Source: Treponema phagedenis (lineage in GTDB: Bacteria; Spirochaetota; Spirochaetia; Treponematales; Treponemataceae). Taken from it: a stretch of DNA of 64,000 nt. Below, in pieces: positions 18,640-28,952 of this stretch (positions are counted from its first letter, which is position 1; each line of letters opens with the position of its first letter). The position numbers and the translations under genes are program-made. The DNA lies in NCBI RefSeq assembly GCF_008153345.1, contig NZ_CP042818.1:744001-808000 (forward strand), read 5' to 3'. A model generated the notes under the pieces. That model had not been told where the DNA came from. It was given only the letters and a program-made list of their open reading frames with translations, and did not search any database.

Positions 18640-18666
18640 AGTATCGGATGGCGGAAAAAACACTTA
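18640..18666 (-). promoter_or_regulatory. Sigma-28-type flagellin promoter
   Basis: On the minus strand TAAGTGTT, an 11-base spacer and CCGATACT match the FliA consensus TAAAGTTT-N11-GCCGATAA in spacing and in most bases. It implies an untranslated leader of about 120 nt before flaB. Confidence 0.7.
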
Positions 18667-18929
18667 AGAAAAAAGTTTCAATATTTTATCTTTTTTTATT
18701 GTATTTTTGTTTTTACATAATTACCGATAAATTTCTGAAACCTTTCGATATTACCGACCAAAGAGTATAAAGATTGAGATAAAATAAAAGCTTTTTGCGG
18801 TGGGAACAATGCGGTTTGCGTTAAAGCGGGCTGGTAATATTTTTCCTCTGTCGTTTCAGTAAAAAAACAACCGACACTGTAATTACCTACCCGAGGTTCA
18901 GCTCAAAACTAGTGCTGACACGGATATCG

Positions 18930-19090
18930 GATTTTGCTTTTGGGTGAGGGATTGGAGAGGATTTTTGCCTTGTGTTTCAACACAGGCAAAAATGTACACA
19001 AAGGTATGCCATCTGCATACCTTTGTACCGGAGCCGTAAGGCGGAGCCTCGGAAAGCCCGTTCCGGAGTGAGGCGCCGCTCAAAATTAAA
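18930..19090. repeat. Hairpin-rich intergenic block before pflB
   Basis: Two hairpins in a row: TTTTGCCT...AGGCAAAA (18962-18992) and a perfect 12-bp stem ACAAAGGTATGC-catct-GCATACCTTTGT (18998-19026), then a GC-rich imperfect palindrome around CCGTAAGGCGGAGCC. No T-run follows either stem. No gene is seen; an ORF on the minus strand here has no family features. Confidence 0.6.
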
Positions 19091-19182
19091 GCGCCGAACG
19101 CAGGACACCCCCATACAATTTTTAAAATAAATTGCTATAATAGAAAATAGATAAAAACATATAGATAATTTGTTAAAAACTA

Positions 19183-19222
19183 TTGACTTTTTTTGTCAAC
19201 TTTGGCATATTTTAACTATAAA
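19183..19222 (+). promoter_or_regulatory. Probable promoter region of pflB
   Basis: TTGTCA (19193-19198)-N18-TATAAA (19217-19222), overlapped by TTGACT (19183-19188)-N17-CATATT. TTGAC...GTCAA at 19183-19199 is also a small inverted repeat that could bind a regulator. Confidence 0.5.
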
Positions 19223-19241
19223 TTACATGAAGGAGTGCATA

Positions 19242-21479
19242 ATGCATAGTTCAGATTATTGGAAATCTTTTCTGGGGGAATCGTGGCGGTCAAGTATTGA
19301 TGTTCGCGATTTTATTCAGAGTAACTATACGCCGTATACCGGTGATGGTAATTTTTTAGTTTCTAGTACCGAGCGAACTTTGAATATTTGGAATAAGCTT
19401 ACCGAAATGTTCAAGGAAGAGACAAAAAGAGGTGTATATGATGCGGAAACAAAATATCCGCAAGGGATTGATACCTACGGCCCCGGCTATATTTCTAAGG
19501 AAGATGAGGTTATTGTCGGGCTTCAAGCCGATGCGCCGCTTAAACGCGGAATTTTTCCGAAGGGCGGTTTACGTATGGTTGAGAATTCTTTGGAAGCCTA
19601 CGGGTATAAGCTTGACCCTGTTACCAAAGAAATTTTTACCAAGTACCGAAAAACGCATAATGAGGGGGTGTTTTCCGCCTACACCGATGAGATGAAGGCT
19701 GCGCGCCGTGCCGGTATTATTACCGGATTGCCGGATGCTTACGGACGGGGAAGAATTATCGGTGATTATCGGCGCGTGCCCTTGTACGGCGTTGATTATT
19801 TGATTGAAGAGCGAAAGCAAGCATTAAAGCAGCTGAACGTTGCGGAGTTCACCGAAGATGATATCCGGTATCGCGAAGAAATCAGCGAGCAGATTAAAGC
19901 GCTTGAAGCGTTCCTCACCATGTGTGATTCATACGGCTATGATGTCCGCCGCCCTGCCGAAAATGCGCGCGAAGCGGTACAATGGCTGTATTTTGCCTTT
20001 TTGGCGGCAACAAAGGATCAGGACGGAGCTGCAATGTCTTTGGGACGCACCTCAACCTTCCTCGACATCTTTATCGAAAAAGATATCCGCGAAGGCCGCT
20101 TAACCGAAGAAGAGGCACAGGAGCTTATCGATCAGTTTATTATTAAACTGAGAATTATCCGCTTTTTGCGCACACCCGATTATAACAACCTTTTCTCCGG
20201 CGATCCCACTTGGGTTACCGAATCTATCGGCGGTATGGGTGTTGACGGCAGAACGCTGGTAACAAAAACCTCGTATCGTTATTTGCATACATTGTATAAT
20301 CTCGGACCGGCACCGGAGCCGAACATGACCGTGCTTTGGTCAAACAATGCGCCCGAAAATTGGATTAAATTCTGCGCAAAAGTTTCAATCGAAACTTCTT
20401 CCATTCAATATGAGAATGATGATTTAATGCGCCCCGATTTCGGCGATGACTACGGTATTGCCTGCTGTGTTTCTCCGATGAAGATCGGAAAACAAATGCA
20501 ACTTTTCGGCGCGCGGGCAAACTTGCCGAAGTGCTTACTGTATGCGATCAACGGCGGTAAAGATGAAAAGTCCGGCGCACAGGTAGGCCCCGCATTCCGC
20601 CCGATTACTTCTGAGTACCTTGACTTTGATGAGGTAATGGAGCGCTTTGAAAACATGATGGAGTGGCTCGCCGGCGTGTACATGAATGCGCTGAAAATTA
20701 TTCACTACATGCACGATAAATACTCGTACGAAGCCTTTGAGCTTGCCTTGCATGATCCCGATGTGGAGCGCATTCAGGCAACCGGTATTGCGGGACTTTC
20801 AATTGTTGCCGACTCGCTTGCAGCAATCCGCGATGCAAAAGTAAAGGTTATTCGCAATGAAGAAGGTATTGCCGTCGGTTTTGAGCGCGAAGGTGATTAT
20901 GTTCCCTTCGGAAACGATAATGACAGAACCGATGAGCTTGCGGTTATGGTTGCACGGAAATTTATGAACTATCTGCGCCGCCATGAAACCTACCGCCACG
21001 CAAAGGCAACACAGTCTGTTTTGACCATTACTTCCAACGTTGTATACGGCAAAAAAACAGGCGCCACACCGTGCGGACGCTGTGCTGCAGAACCCTTTGC
21101 TCCCGGAGCAAACCCGATGAACGGGCGCGACACCAACGGAGCCATCGCTTCGCTTGCATCGGTTGCAAAACTCCCCTTTGAAGATATCGGTGACGGTATT
21201 TCGTATACCTTTGCGATTGCGCCGAATGCGCTCGGAAAAGAAGAAGATTCCCGAATCAATAACCTTGCGGGGCTTATGCGCGGATACTTTGAGCCGGACG
21301 GCGGGCAGCACTTGAACGTAAACGTATTTAATCGTGAGTTACTTGAGGATGCAATGGAGCACCCCGAAAAATATCCGCAGCTTACTATCAGGGTTTCCGG
21401 CTATGCGGTAAATTTCGTAAAACTTACGCGTGAACAACAGCTTGATGTATTATCAAGAACAATCAATCAGGCAATGTAA
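19242..21479 (+). CDS. pflB: Formate C-acetyltransferase (pyruvate formate-lyase) PflB
   Basis: 745 residues from the ATG at 19242 (AAGGAG 8 bases upstream). PflB splits pyruvate plus CoA into acetyl-CoA and formate by a glycyl radical in the anaerobic cytoplasm. The active-site cysteine pair is C408-C409 ([11 protein letters not shown]). The radical glycine is G720 in RVSGYAVNF near the C-terminus, 26 residues from the end. The substrate loop [15 protein letters not shown] is also present. The activase gene pflA follows 26 bases later in the same operon. This fits a fermentative anaerobe that makes formate and acetate. Confidence 0.97.
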   Translation: MHSSDYWKSFLGESWRSSIDVRDFIQSNYTPYTGDGNFLVSSTERTLNIWNKLTEMFKEETKRGVYDAETKYPQGIDTYGPGYISKEDEVIVGLQADAPLKRGIFPKGGLRMVENSLEAYGYKLDPVTKEIFTKYRKTHNEGVFSAYTDEMKAARRAGIITGLPDAYGRGRIIGDYRRVPLYGVDYLIEERKQALKQLNVAEFTEDDIRYREEISEQIKALEAFLTMCDSYGYDVRRPAENAREAVQWLYFAFLAATKDQDGAAMSLGRTSTFLDIFIEKDIREGRLTEEEAQELIDQFIIKLRIIRFLRTPDYNNLFSGDPTWVTESIGGMGVDGRTLVTKTSYRYLHTLYNLGPAPEPNMTVLWSNNAPENWIKFCAKVSIETSSIQYENDDLMRPDFGDDYGIACCVSPMKIGKQMQLFGARANLPKCLLYAINGGKDEKSGAQVGPAFRPITSEYLDFDEVMERFENMMEWLAGVYMNALKIIHYMHDKYSYEAFELALHDPDVERIQATGIAGLSIVADSLAAIRDAKVKVIRNEEGIAVGFEREGDYVPFGNDNDRTDELAVMVARKFMNYLRRHETYRHAKATQSVLTITSNVVYGKKTGATPCGRCAAEPFAPGANPMNGRDTNGAIASLASVAKLPFEDIGDGISYTFAIAPNALGKEEDSRINNLAGLMRGYFEPDGGQHLNVNVFNRELLEDAMEHPEKYPQLTIRVSGYAVNFVKLTREQQLDVLSRTINQAM

Positions 21480-21505
21480 CGCCGGAATATAAACGTTTTA
21501 CAGTT

Positions 21506-22225
21506 ATGGCTCTTATTCATTCGCACGAAAGCTTCGGCACGGTTGACGGTCCGGGAATACGCTATGTGGTATTCCTACAAGGGTGTCCTTTGCGGTGTAA
21601 ATATTGCCATAACTGTGATACGTGGTTTCAGAAAGATGCGAAATTTGTAGAAACAGCTGAAGAAACCTTTGAAAAAATAATAAAGTACAAGCGGTTCATC
21701 CGTTCGGGCGGGGTAACCGTCACCGGCGGGGAACCGCTTATGCAGCCCGAATATGTATGCGAGCTTTTTAAACTCTGCAAAAAAGAGGGCATACACACCG
21801 CAATTGATACTTCCGGAATTTATTTAAACGATGCCGTTCGTGAAGCGCTAAAGGTAACCGACCTTGTGCTTTTAGATTACAAAGCGGCAGACCCCGAAAC
21901 CCACCTTGAACTGACCGGCGTGCCGCAGCAGCCGATCCTCAATTTTTTAGCGTACCTTTGCGAAATAAACATGCCGATGTGGATCAGACACGTTGTAATC
22001 CCGGGCATCACCGACAAGCCCGAAGACCTTGAAAAAATCGCTTCATTCATAAAAACGCTCCCCAATGTTGAACGCACCGAAATACTGCCGTATCACACGC
22101 TCGGCGTATACAAATGGAAACAAATGGGAAAACCCTACCCGCTGGAAGGGGTTCCGCCGCTTCCCAAAGAAAAATACGAAATGGCAAAAAAAATTTTCAC
22201 CGACAAAGGGTTAAAAATAGATTAA
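21506..22225 (+). CDS. pflA: Pyruvate formate-lyase activating enzyme (radical SAM)
   Basis: 239 residues. The radical-SAM cluster motif is C27-x3-C31-x2-C34 (GCPLRCKYCHNCD), preceded by the family N-terminus HSHESFGTVDGPGIRYVVF. GGVTVTGGEPL and the (V)IPGITD segment also match PflA. It uses SAM and a [4Fe-4S] cluster to make the glycyl radical on PflB. No clear ribosome site precedes the ATG, so coupling to pflB translation is likely. An intergenic repeat begins at the very next base after the stop codon. Confidence 0.96.
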   Translation: MALIHSHESFGTVDGPGIRYVVFLQGCPLRCKYCHNCDTWFQKDAKFVETAEETFEKIIKYKRFIRSGGVTVTGGEPLMQPEYVCELFKLCKKEGIHTAIDTSGIYLNDAVREALKVTDLVLLDYKAADPETHLELTGVPQQPILNFLAYLCEINMPMWIRHVVIPGITDKPEDLEKIASFIKTLPNVERTEILPYHTLGVYKWKQMGKPYPLEGVPPLPKEKYEMAKKIFTDKGLKID

Positions 22226-22528
22226 TATAACGTTTTTTAATACATCTTACTCAAAACGTAAAAAATTTTATAAAAAAGAGTTCGACACGGCGCAACGGCG
22301 AGCAAACTTACCACAGGAATGCTTAAACACGGTTTTAACGTCCGTGGCAAAAACTAACCCACGAGTTTTAAAGCTTCGATTTTGTAATTTACTGTTGATG
22401 CTTTTAAACATCGTTTGAATTTGTTCTGAGTTTTGCCGTCTGGAACGATTTACCATAGTAATACTTAAATCTGCAAATACTTGTTAATGTGCTGATTATT
22501 ACACAAGGAACTAACTACAGAATCTTAC
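22226..22528. repeat. Modular intergenic repeat, copy C
   Basis: Reverse orientation. It begins at the first base after the pflA stop with TATAACGTTTTTTAAT (outer end) and ends near CTACAGAATCTTAC. It contains both landmarks (TTTTATAAAAAAGAGTTCGA and AACTTACCACAGGAATGCTT) and an inserted cassette with an imperfect GTCCGT-loop hairpin near 22335 and the core GAGTTTTAAAGC...GCTTTTAAACATCG at 22363-22413. The rest of the gap to 22694 holds only a promoter. Confidence 0.72.
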
Positions 22529-22631
22529 CTTAAAGACGTCATTATGGTGCAGGTTATAAAAAATCTCTAAGTCTTCAGATTTTAAAATTTAAAACTGATA
22601 AGCTAAAAACTTAAATATGGTTAAAAAACGC

Positions 22632-22661
22632 TTGACGTTTTTTTTTGCAATGGAGGATAAT
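22632..22661 (+). promoter_or_regulatory. Promoter of the poly-C lipoprotein gene
   Basis: TTGACG (22632-22637)-N18-GATAAT (22656-22661), 33 bases before the ATG at 22695, with GAGGAG as the ribosome site between. Confidence 0.65.
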
Positions 22662-22694
22662 ATTTTAAAATAATTATATTTAGAGGAGTTTTTG

Positions 22695-24756
22695 ATGAAA
22701 AAGCGGAAAACGGAAAAAATGCAGTTTATTTCAAAAGTGTTGATGCTTGGTATGCTTATTATATCAGTGTCTTTTGTTTCTTGTAAGGGACAAAATCATC
22801 TCGAAAAACCGGAAACTCCTCCGGAAAGCAAGATTATACCGCCGAATTCCGAAAATTCTACTGTTTCTTCGATCAGTGAAATTATAATACCGAAAAATTT
22901 GAAAGAATTAGAAAATGCGGACGGCTATCTTATCGAATGGACGGATTCGAGCGGAAAGAACCAAAAAACCACAGTTTTAAAAGACAAGACGGACATAATA
23001 TTGCCGGGCGGAATAAAAAGCGGAACAACACCGACTGTTACGCCTCTTAAAGAAGATTCAAGCGGAAAACTTGTACCGCCTAAAGACGCTATGTACCCCC
23101 CCCCCCCCTGCTGCCGAAGATTGGATTGTAAAAGGTATTACAGCATTGGAAAACAGCGCATGGGATGAGGCTGTTTTCTGTTTTGAACAAGCATATAAGA
23201 ATGAGAAAAATAATAAAACAAAAATATACTATGCGCTTACCAGACTTGCCGCAATAAGCACTAAGCCTGAAACCGTTAGTTTCATACGTAATAGGCTCGG
23301 AATAGAAGCTTATCCCAACAGGCTGAACGCCCTCATCAATTTGGATTGGTTCAAGGATATTGACAGGGAGTATAAAAGTAGCTTTCCTGTAGACAAAGAC
23401 AAAGCTGCTTTTACCGAGTATACAAGCGGTAGTTATGATGATAATTATGTACGCGTAAATGCACATGTAAAAGCCCATGGCGGAGATACGGCGGGCAAGC
23501 AAACGGCAAATTCATGGAAGGTGTATACATGGGGCATTACCGATGAAGAGGGAAATAAAACAGACGGCTGGTTTGATTATGACGACAAGGCTAGCTATGA
23601 AGCACTGCTTAAACTTGACCCGAAAGAAAGACGGGGCTGGCATGATTTTAATTCCGTTACCCTTGTAATTGACAACTTTGCGGATGATGGTGCGTACATG
23701 GTGCCCTTCGATGGTTTTTCTGAAGGAAGTATTCCCGCTGCAACAAAAAAATACAGTAGAGGCGCTGGTGTCCAAACGTGGTACAAGTATAAGGCGGTTT
23801 ATACCGAATACCTTCCCGAAGTGAAGGTTATCGCCGACTGGTATAAAGATATGCGCCCCTTAATGAAATTACTGGCGATTATCGTGGAACGGTATGCAAA
23901 TTCCGCCGATTCGCTTATCGATGAGGTGTACGGGCTTATATTCGGAAAAGAATTTGAAGAAGCGGTGAAGGTGCTGAAAAGCCTTGATGATACACCTGTT
24001 GATATTCCGAGCAAATTGATCAAATTGCTTCATTTAGAAGAGCATCTCGGTGAAGACGGATTTTCTATACAGTCTGCACAAATAAAAGGCGTTGTCGGCG
24101 GATTGCTGGTTGCACGAGGCGGTATGGAATTTGTGCAATCATATCAATTTACCACCGACCTTTCGTTCTTAAAAGCGAATTGGGAAAACAGAGAATTTAA
24201 TACGCAGATTAAAGACAAACTGAAAACATATTCAAAGGCAATGGATCCGCTCGCCAACGGCTTTTTAACAACAAGAAATGCATACAAAATGCGGGCGGCA
24301 AAAGAAGATTTTGTTGCCGGACTTGACTTGCTGGTCGCTATGTATGACAGTTTCCTCTCAGACTCTAATATGCCGCAGGATGCAAAAGACAAAGTAGAAA
24401 AAGACTATGGATATATAAAGGGGCTTGTTCAATCGACTCGCGATGCTATTAAAAACGGCGGAACCGTAGACATGCTGCAGGGCGAAAATAACTATTTACA
24501 GACGGAATTTACTGAATTCACCATTAACATGGGTACATTGTTTACACCGGGCGCTCTTAAGATAGAAAACCTATTTGAACTTGACGGCAATAAGCCTAAG
24601 ATTTCTACTAGTAAAAGAAATCGCCCCTGTATTACGTTTACGCTGCCTAACGATATTGTAGAGTTAAAGGATAAAAACGGTAATGTATTTAAAGATATAC
24701 AGATAGATATCGGGGATTTTGCCGATACGTTAAAGGAATTTTATAAGAACAAATAA
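22695..24756 (+). CDS. Lipoprotein of unknown family, out of frame at a 13-C tract (phase-variable candidate)
   Basis: It starts at the ATG at 22695 (GAGGAG upstream; TTG at 22692 is a less likely start). The signal peptide ends at SVSFVSC, so the protein is a lipoprotein. The reading frame runs to a poly-C tract at 23096-23108 and then enters a stop at 23168. Deleting one C (12 C) joins it to the long frame ending at 24756, giving about 687 residues. After the tract a TPR-like segment (ITALENSAWDEAVFCFEQAY) opens an otherwise unrecognised domain rich in alpha-helix predictions. As sequenced the gene is OFF or the tract length is misread. Homopolymer slipping is a known way to switch surface proteins. 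Confidence 0.8.
23096..23108 (+). repeat. Homopolymeric C13 tract inside a coding frame
   Basis: Thirteen C in a row within a proline-rich hinge. Lengths of 12 (or 9, 15) would restore the full lipoprotein; 13 gives a 157-residue truncated product. Confidence 0.95.
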
Positions 24757-24790
24757 TTGCCGTAACGATAAAATTCGGTAATCTAAAAAG

Positions 24791-24816
24791 GGACTTCCCT
24801 GCTTTTAGGGAAGTCC
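24791..24816. terminator. Perfect 10-bp hairpin between two genes
   Basis: GGACTTCCCT-gctttt-AGGGAAGTCC. There is no T-run on the plus side; on the minus side CTTTTTAG follows. It ends only 7 bases before the next ATG (24824), so it may also act on translation of that gene. Confidence 0.5.
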
Positions 24817-24823
24817 TACTTCT

Positions 24824-26023
24824 ATGAAAAAGCTTTTTATCCCGATTTTCTTTGCTTGTTTTTCTCTTGTCTCTGCGGTATCGCAGCTCAGTTATAATCA
24901 GTTTATTCTTTTTGCAAATAATAAAAAAGAAGTTGTCTTTGCGCCATCGTTTAAATTTTACACGCAGTTTTTATATCCTGAAGGAGAAACTTCGATTATT
25001 GTAGGCGGCAATTCCGTTATTTCCACAATTGAAAAATGCGGTGCTTTAAACCGATTTCAGTATGTCGATATTAAAACACAGTTGTATGGGATCGGTTTAC
25101 ATGCGGGTATAGCCGATAATTACCTACACTTTCTTGAACTTCCTTTGAAAAATATCGTTCGGCTGGAAGAAAAATCTCCAAGCCGGTTTTTTCATCTTGG
25201 TTTTTCCGTGCCTTTTCCTCAAATAACCGGAAGTGCTGCTTTTGATTGGTATTGGGGTAAGGCTGCTTTCGGTAGTTATGATTTCGGCGCATTTATCGGT
25301 AAACCGGTTTTTGAAAAACTATCCGCATTTGTATGGCGCATGCATGCAAGCGATTATTATCGTTTTACCCTGCATGTTATACAAGTCAATGGGGAAGTGC
25401 AAAATACAAAAGACGAACCGTTTTTATTTGCCGACGGGCAAATAATTACGGCGAATAATAGATCCACATTATATGCAAATAATGATTCGTGTTTTTCCGC
25501 AGGATTCGGTTTTTTTTCTCTTTCAGCAAAGGCGAATATTCATCTTACGGCGAAAAACCAAGGTTATTTTTTATTTCCGTACTCATTTTATAACCGACAG
25601 TTTTTGCTCGAAAGTTTTGGCTTCGGGTGTGGGTTTGAGTATTCATATACGCGGGAATTTTTCGGAGTTCGTATAAAAACGGATCTGTACTCGGTTATTG
25701 CTTCGCAGGAAAAAGATGCACTGCACTCAAAAGAGAAAAAAAATTTTCTTTTTAAAGGAAAAGAGGTAAAGCAGGAACAAATAGGTTCAGCGCTAAAAAA
25801 TACTCATTTATTGGTATTTACCGCTTCCGGTTTTTATCGCCTAAATGAACAGCTTACCGTTTCTTGGCGAAAAATAATTCCTATTCCCTTGCTTCCGAAA
25901 AAGCTTCAAAAGCAGTTGCCGGATTCACAAATTTTTCCGGAAAATTTACAAAATAAGCGGCAAGGTTTACCAGTTGATTTTATATTGAGCGGGCTTTCTT
26001 TTTATGTAACTCTGCAGTTATAA
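24824..26023 (+). CDS. Putative outer-membrane beta-barrel protein, family not recognised
   Basis: 399 residues. The N-terminus MKKLFIPIFFACFSLVSAVSQ is a signal peptide with a likely cut after VSA. The mature part has no helix long enough to span a membrane but many short alternating aromatic strands (FRFYTQF-like, FGSYDFGAF, YRFTLHVIQV, FGVRIKTDLYSVI, LSGLSFYVTLQL), and it ends in a hydrophobic residue, as barrels often do. No named family is recognised. No ribosome site is seen; a 10-bp hairpin ends 7 bases before the ATG. It probably shares transcripts with the lipoprotein gene 67 bases upstream. Confidence 0.6.
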   Translation: MKKLFIPIFFACFSLVSAVSQLSYNQFILFANNKKEVVFAPSFKFYTQFLYPEGETSIIVGGNSVISTIEKCGALNRFQYVDIKTQLYGIGLHAGIADNYLHFLELPLKNIVRLEEKSPSRFFHLGFSVPFPQITGSAAFDWYWGKAAFGSYDFGAFIGKPVFEKLSAFVWRMHASDYYRFTLHVIQVNGEVQNTKDEPFLFADGQIITANNRSTLYANNDSCFSAGFGFFSLSAKANIHLTAKNQGYFLFPYSFYNRQFLLESFGFGCGFEYSYTREFFGVRIKTDLYSVIASQEKDALHSKEKKNFLFKGKEVKQEQIGSALKNTHLLVFTASGFYRLNEQLTVSWRKIIPIPLLPKKLQKQLPDSQIFPENLQNKRQGLPVDFILSGLSFYVTLQL

Positions 26024-26119
26024 GCTTCAAAATAGAATTATAAAGCATCTGTAAAAATTAGGCTCGTTTGTAAAAGTTTCTTTCCGAACTGTTATCCAAA
26101 AGTTTTAAAAATACTGAAC

Positions 26120-26415
26120 TAGTGTAGCGTTTTGTAATTAACTTCCTGTTATAAAAATCGGAGTATCAACAAAAAGGGTTTGCAGGTTCAGCATTACTAT
26201 GGTAAATTGCTCACCGTTGCTAAATTTCAAACGATGTTTTAAAGCATCAACACTATTTTGTAAAATTGAAGCTTTAAAACTCGCTGGCGAAGTTACAGTA
26301 AATTTTCAAAACTTCGCCGTTGCGCCGTGTCGGGCTCTTTTTTATAAAATTTTTTACGATTTGTATAAAATGCATTAAGAAAAATAATCGAGTTATCAAA
26401 AAAAAACGTTATACT
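26120..26415. repeat. Modular intergenic repeat, copy D (best-preserved outer unit)
   Basis: The left end AGTGTAGCGTTTTGTAATTA and the right end, read inward, CAGTATAACGTTTTTTTTGA form terminal inverted repeats. Inside lie ATGGTAAATTGCTCACCGTT and GCCGTGTCGGGCTCTTTTTT; between them a cassette is inserted with the core CGATGTTTTAAAGC...GCTTTAAAACTCG and the hairpin GGCGAAGTT...AACTTCGCC. The rest of the 26,024-26,573 gap shows no gene. Confidence 0.75.
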
Positions 26416-26573
26416 GGAAAAGGCATCACAAAAGGTATCTAAAGGAATAGTTAAGAAGTAAAAATTTGAATCAAATCAAAAAGAGAGAAAATTTATCGTA
26501 TGTTTTATGGACAACATTAACAAAAAAGATATTTTGATCTTGACTAATCTTAAAAACCGTATAAAATTGTAGT

Positions 26574-28943
26574 ATGAGTGATTACCTTGATATTAATAAT
26601 GAAGAGTTGCTGAAAGATTTTTTCAGCGAAGCAGAGCAGCAGGTAGAGCAGCTTGAAAGCAATATTTTAGTTATTGAACAAGATCCCGATAACCATGAGG
26701 CTATTGATGAAATCTTTCGGGCTGCCCATACGCTTAAAGGCGGATCTGCTACCGTCGAAATGCAAGAGCTTTCGACATTTACTCACGCGATGGAAGATCT
26801 CTTGGACGCATTGCGGTCGGGAACGGTAAAGGTTAATGAGCCGGTTGTTGACACGCTTTTGACCTCGCTTGATGTAATTAAGGCAATGCTTGCAGCTCGA
26901 GCTGAAGGAACCGTATATAGTGATGATGTTTCCGATTTGCTAAATCTAATTCGCTCGTATATTCCCGGAAAGTCGGAGAGTGTTAGTGCGAATAAGACGG
27001 CAACTCCTAAGCCTCGCAGCGAAAAGAAAGTTGCAAAAACTGAGGTATCAAAAATTCTAGGTGAATCACCCGCATCTCTTCTTTCAGAATATGAAATGCT
27101 CGAAATAAAGGATGCGCTTCTTTCGGGACAAAAGCTTTATGCGATAACAGTGCACTTTGATGAGTCCAATTTAATGAATACGGTTGGAGGCATCCAAGTC
27201 TTTGCCACATTAAAACAGGTAGGCACCGTATTAAAAACAGTTCCTGATTTTGATGCTTTGTATGAAGATATATTTCAGGAATATGTTGTATATTTTATTG
27301 CTTCGGGAAACAACAAAGCGAGCATTGAAGAAACCGCTTTTATCCCCGATGTAACGCTTACAGTAGAAGTGATTGAGGTTTCTCTTTCGGCTGATTTGGA
27401 GCCTATTCCCGCTCCTACTCCTGCTCCCGTAAAAGAAACTGCTAAAGAACCGGCTCAAGAGAAAGTTGCAAGTGCTAAAGCTGCGCCGGACGCTCCTAAA
27501 AAAGCGATGGTGAAGATTTCGCATGCACAAACCGGCTCTTCTCATACAGCAGGGGCAATTTTGCGTGTTGATGCAAAGCGTATTGACTACCTGCTTAATT
27601 TGGTTAGTGAAACCGTTATTACAAAAGCCGCTTTAAACCAAAGTTCAATAGAATTTAATGAGTTGTATACAATGTTCCAAACCGCAAACGCGGGATATAA
27701 AGAAAAACTCCGTAAATTCATTGATAAAATGCCGACTTATCTTGAGAAAATTCAAAACGGTGTAGATATAAATAGCATTAAAAAAGAGGTTTCTTCCGAC
27801 TATCTCGGTATTCTTGATGTGTTTTCAGGTTTTGAAGGGAACTTAAAATCTTCCGTAACAAAATTCCGCTCCGCATCTCAAAATCTTGGGCGTATTTCCG
27901 GAGAGTTGCAAGAAGGGGTTATGAAAATCCGCATGGTTCCGATCAGCCAGATTTTTAGCCGTTTTCCGCGCGTTGTTCGGGATCTGTCAAAAGATTTAAA
28001 GAAAAATGTCCAATTAGTAATTGAGGGTGAAGACACCGAACTTGATAAATCCGTTGTTGAAGATCTCTTGGATCCGATTATGCACTGTGTGCGAAACTCC
28101 CTTGACCATGGTATTGAAACTCCTGAAGTTCGTAAAAAGTTTGGAAAACCAGAGCAGGGAACGCTCTTGTTAAAAGCTAGCAATGAGGGGAATATGATCG
28201 TTATCGAGATTTCAGATGACGGGCATGGAATAGATGTTGACTCGGTAAAAGCCAAGGCTGTGGAGAGAGGAATTCTTCACCCGGGAAAAAATCTCACTGA
28301 CATTGAAGCATTCCAGCTGATTTTTGCTCCTGGTTTCTCAACCTCGAAAAAGGTTTCAAGTGTCTCCGGACGCGGTGTCGGCTTGGATGTGGTAAAAACT
28401 CATATTGAAAAATTAAACGGTACTGTAACGGTTAACTCCGAGCCGAATTTAGGGACTCGGTTTATTATTAAACTGCCGCTTACCTTGGCCATTATTCAAG
28501 GCTTGCTTATCAGGGTTGGAGAAGAGGTTTACTCTATTCCCATCACCTCGGTTATTGAAAGTCATCGGGTAAAGGTTGAAGATATCAGTCGCATTGATAA
28601 TTATGAGGTGTTTAATGTGCGCGATGAGGTAATAAGCTTGTTGCGGTTAAATCGCCTGTTTGGAATTGCTTCAGATGAAGTTCTGGAAGACGATTATCAT
28701 TACATTGTTATCGTAGGTACTGCTGATAAAAAAGTCGGTTTAATGGTTGACAGCCTTATTGGAGAGGAAGATGTTGTTATCAAACCTTTGAAGGATCAGT
28801 TTACCAGTTCGCCCGGAATTGCCGGAGCATCAATTTTAGGTGACGGTTCTGTCTCGCTTATCATTGATGTAAGTCGATTGTTGGAGCTTGGTATGCAGCA
28901 GGAAATTCGCGCAAGAGAACAGCGAGAAGCATCCGCTTGGTAA
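26574..28943 (+). CDS. cheA: Chemotaxis histidine kinase CheA
   Basis: 789 residues. The P1 Hpt domain carries H52 (IFRAAHTLKGGSATVEM). A P2-like region about 165-270 and an Ala/Pro/Lys linker (about 275-320) precede the P3 dimerisation domain. The P4 ATPase has the N box (MHCVRNSLDHG), G1 (DDGHGID) and G2 (GRGVGLDVVKTHI). The P5 CheW-like domain ends the protein. P3 is longer than in E. coli, with extra residues around the second helix, as reported for treponemal CheA. It phosphorylates CheY in response to receptors. No Shine-Dalgarno is seen; TATAAA ends 8 bases before the ATG. It is first in the cheA/cheW-cheR/cheX/cheY operon. Confidence 0.95.
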   Translation: MSDYLDINNEELLKDFFSEAEQQVEQLESNILVIEQDPDNHEAIDEIFRAAHTLKGGSATVEMQELSTFTHAMEDLLDALRSGTVKVNEPVVDTLLTSLDVIKAMLAARAEGTVYSDDVSDLLNLIRSYIPGKSESVSANKTATPKPRSEKKVAKTEVSKILGESPASLLSEYEMLEIKDALLSGQKLYAITVHFDESNLMNTVGGIQVFATLKQVGTVLKTVPDFDALYEDIFQEYVVYFIASGNNKASIEETAFIPDVTLTVEVIEVSLSADLEPIPAPTPAPVKETAKEPAQEKVASAKAAPDAPKKAMVKISHAQTGSSHTAGAILRVDAKRIDYLLNLVSETVITKAALNQSSIEFNELYTMFQTANAGYKEKLRKFIDKMPTYLEKIQNGVDINSIKKEVSSDYLGILDVFSGFEGNLKSSVTKFRSASQNLGRISGELQEGVMKIRMVPISQIFSRFPRVVRDLSKDLKKNVQLVIEGEDTELDKSVVEDLLDPIMHCVRNSLDHGIETPEVRKKFGKPEQGTLLLKASNEGNMIVIEISDDGHGIDVDSVKAKAVERGILHPGKNLTDIEAFQLIFAPGFSTSKKVSSVSGRGVGLDVVKTHIEKLNGTVTVNSEPNLGTRFIIKLPLTLAIIQGLLIRVGEEVYSIPITSVIESHRVKVEDISRIDNYEVFNVRDEVISLLRLNRLFGIASDEVLEDDYHYIVIVGTADKKVGLMVDSLIGEEDVVIKPLKDQFTSSPGIAGASILGDGSVSLIIDVSRLLELGMQQEIRAREQREASAW

Positions 28944-28952
28944 GAGGTAGTT

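Noticed and set aside
18898-19083. 61-residue minus-strand ORF
   Set aside because: It runs through two perfect hairpins and a GC-rich palindrome; no ribosome site or domain.
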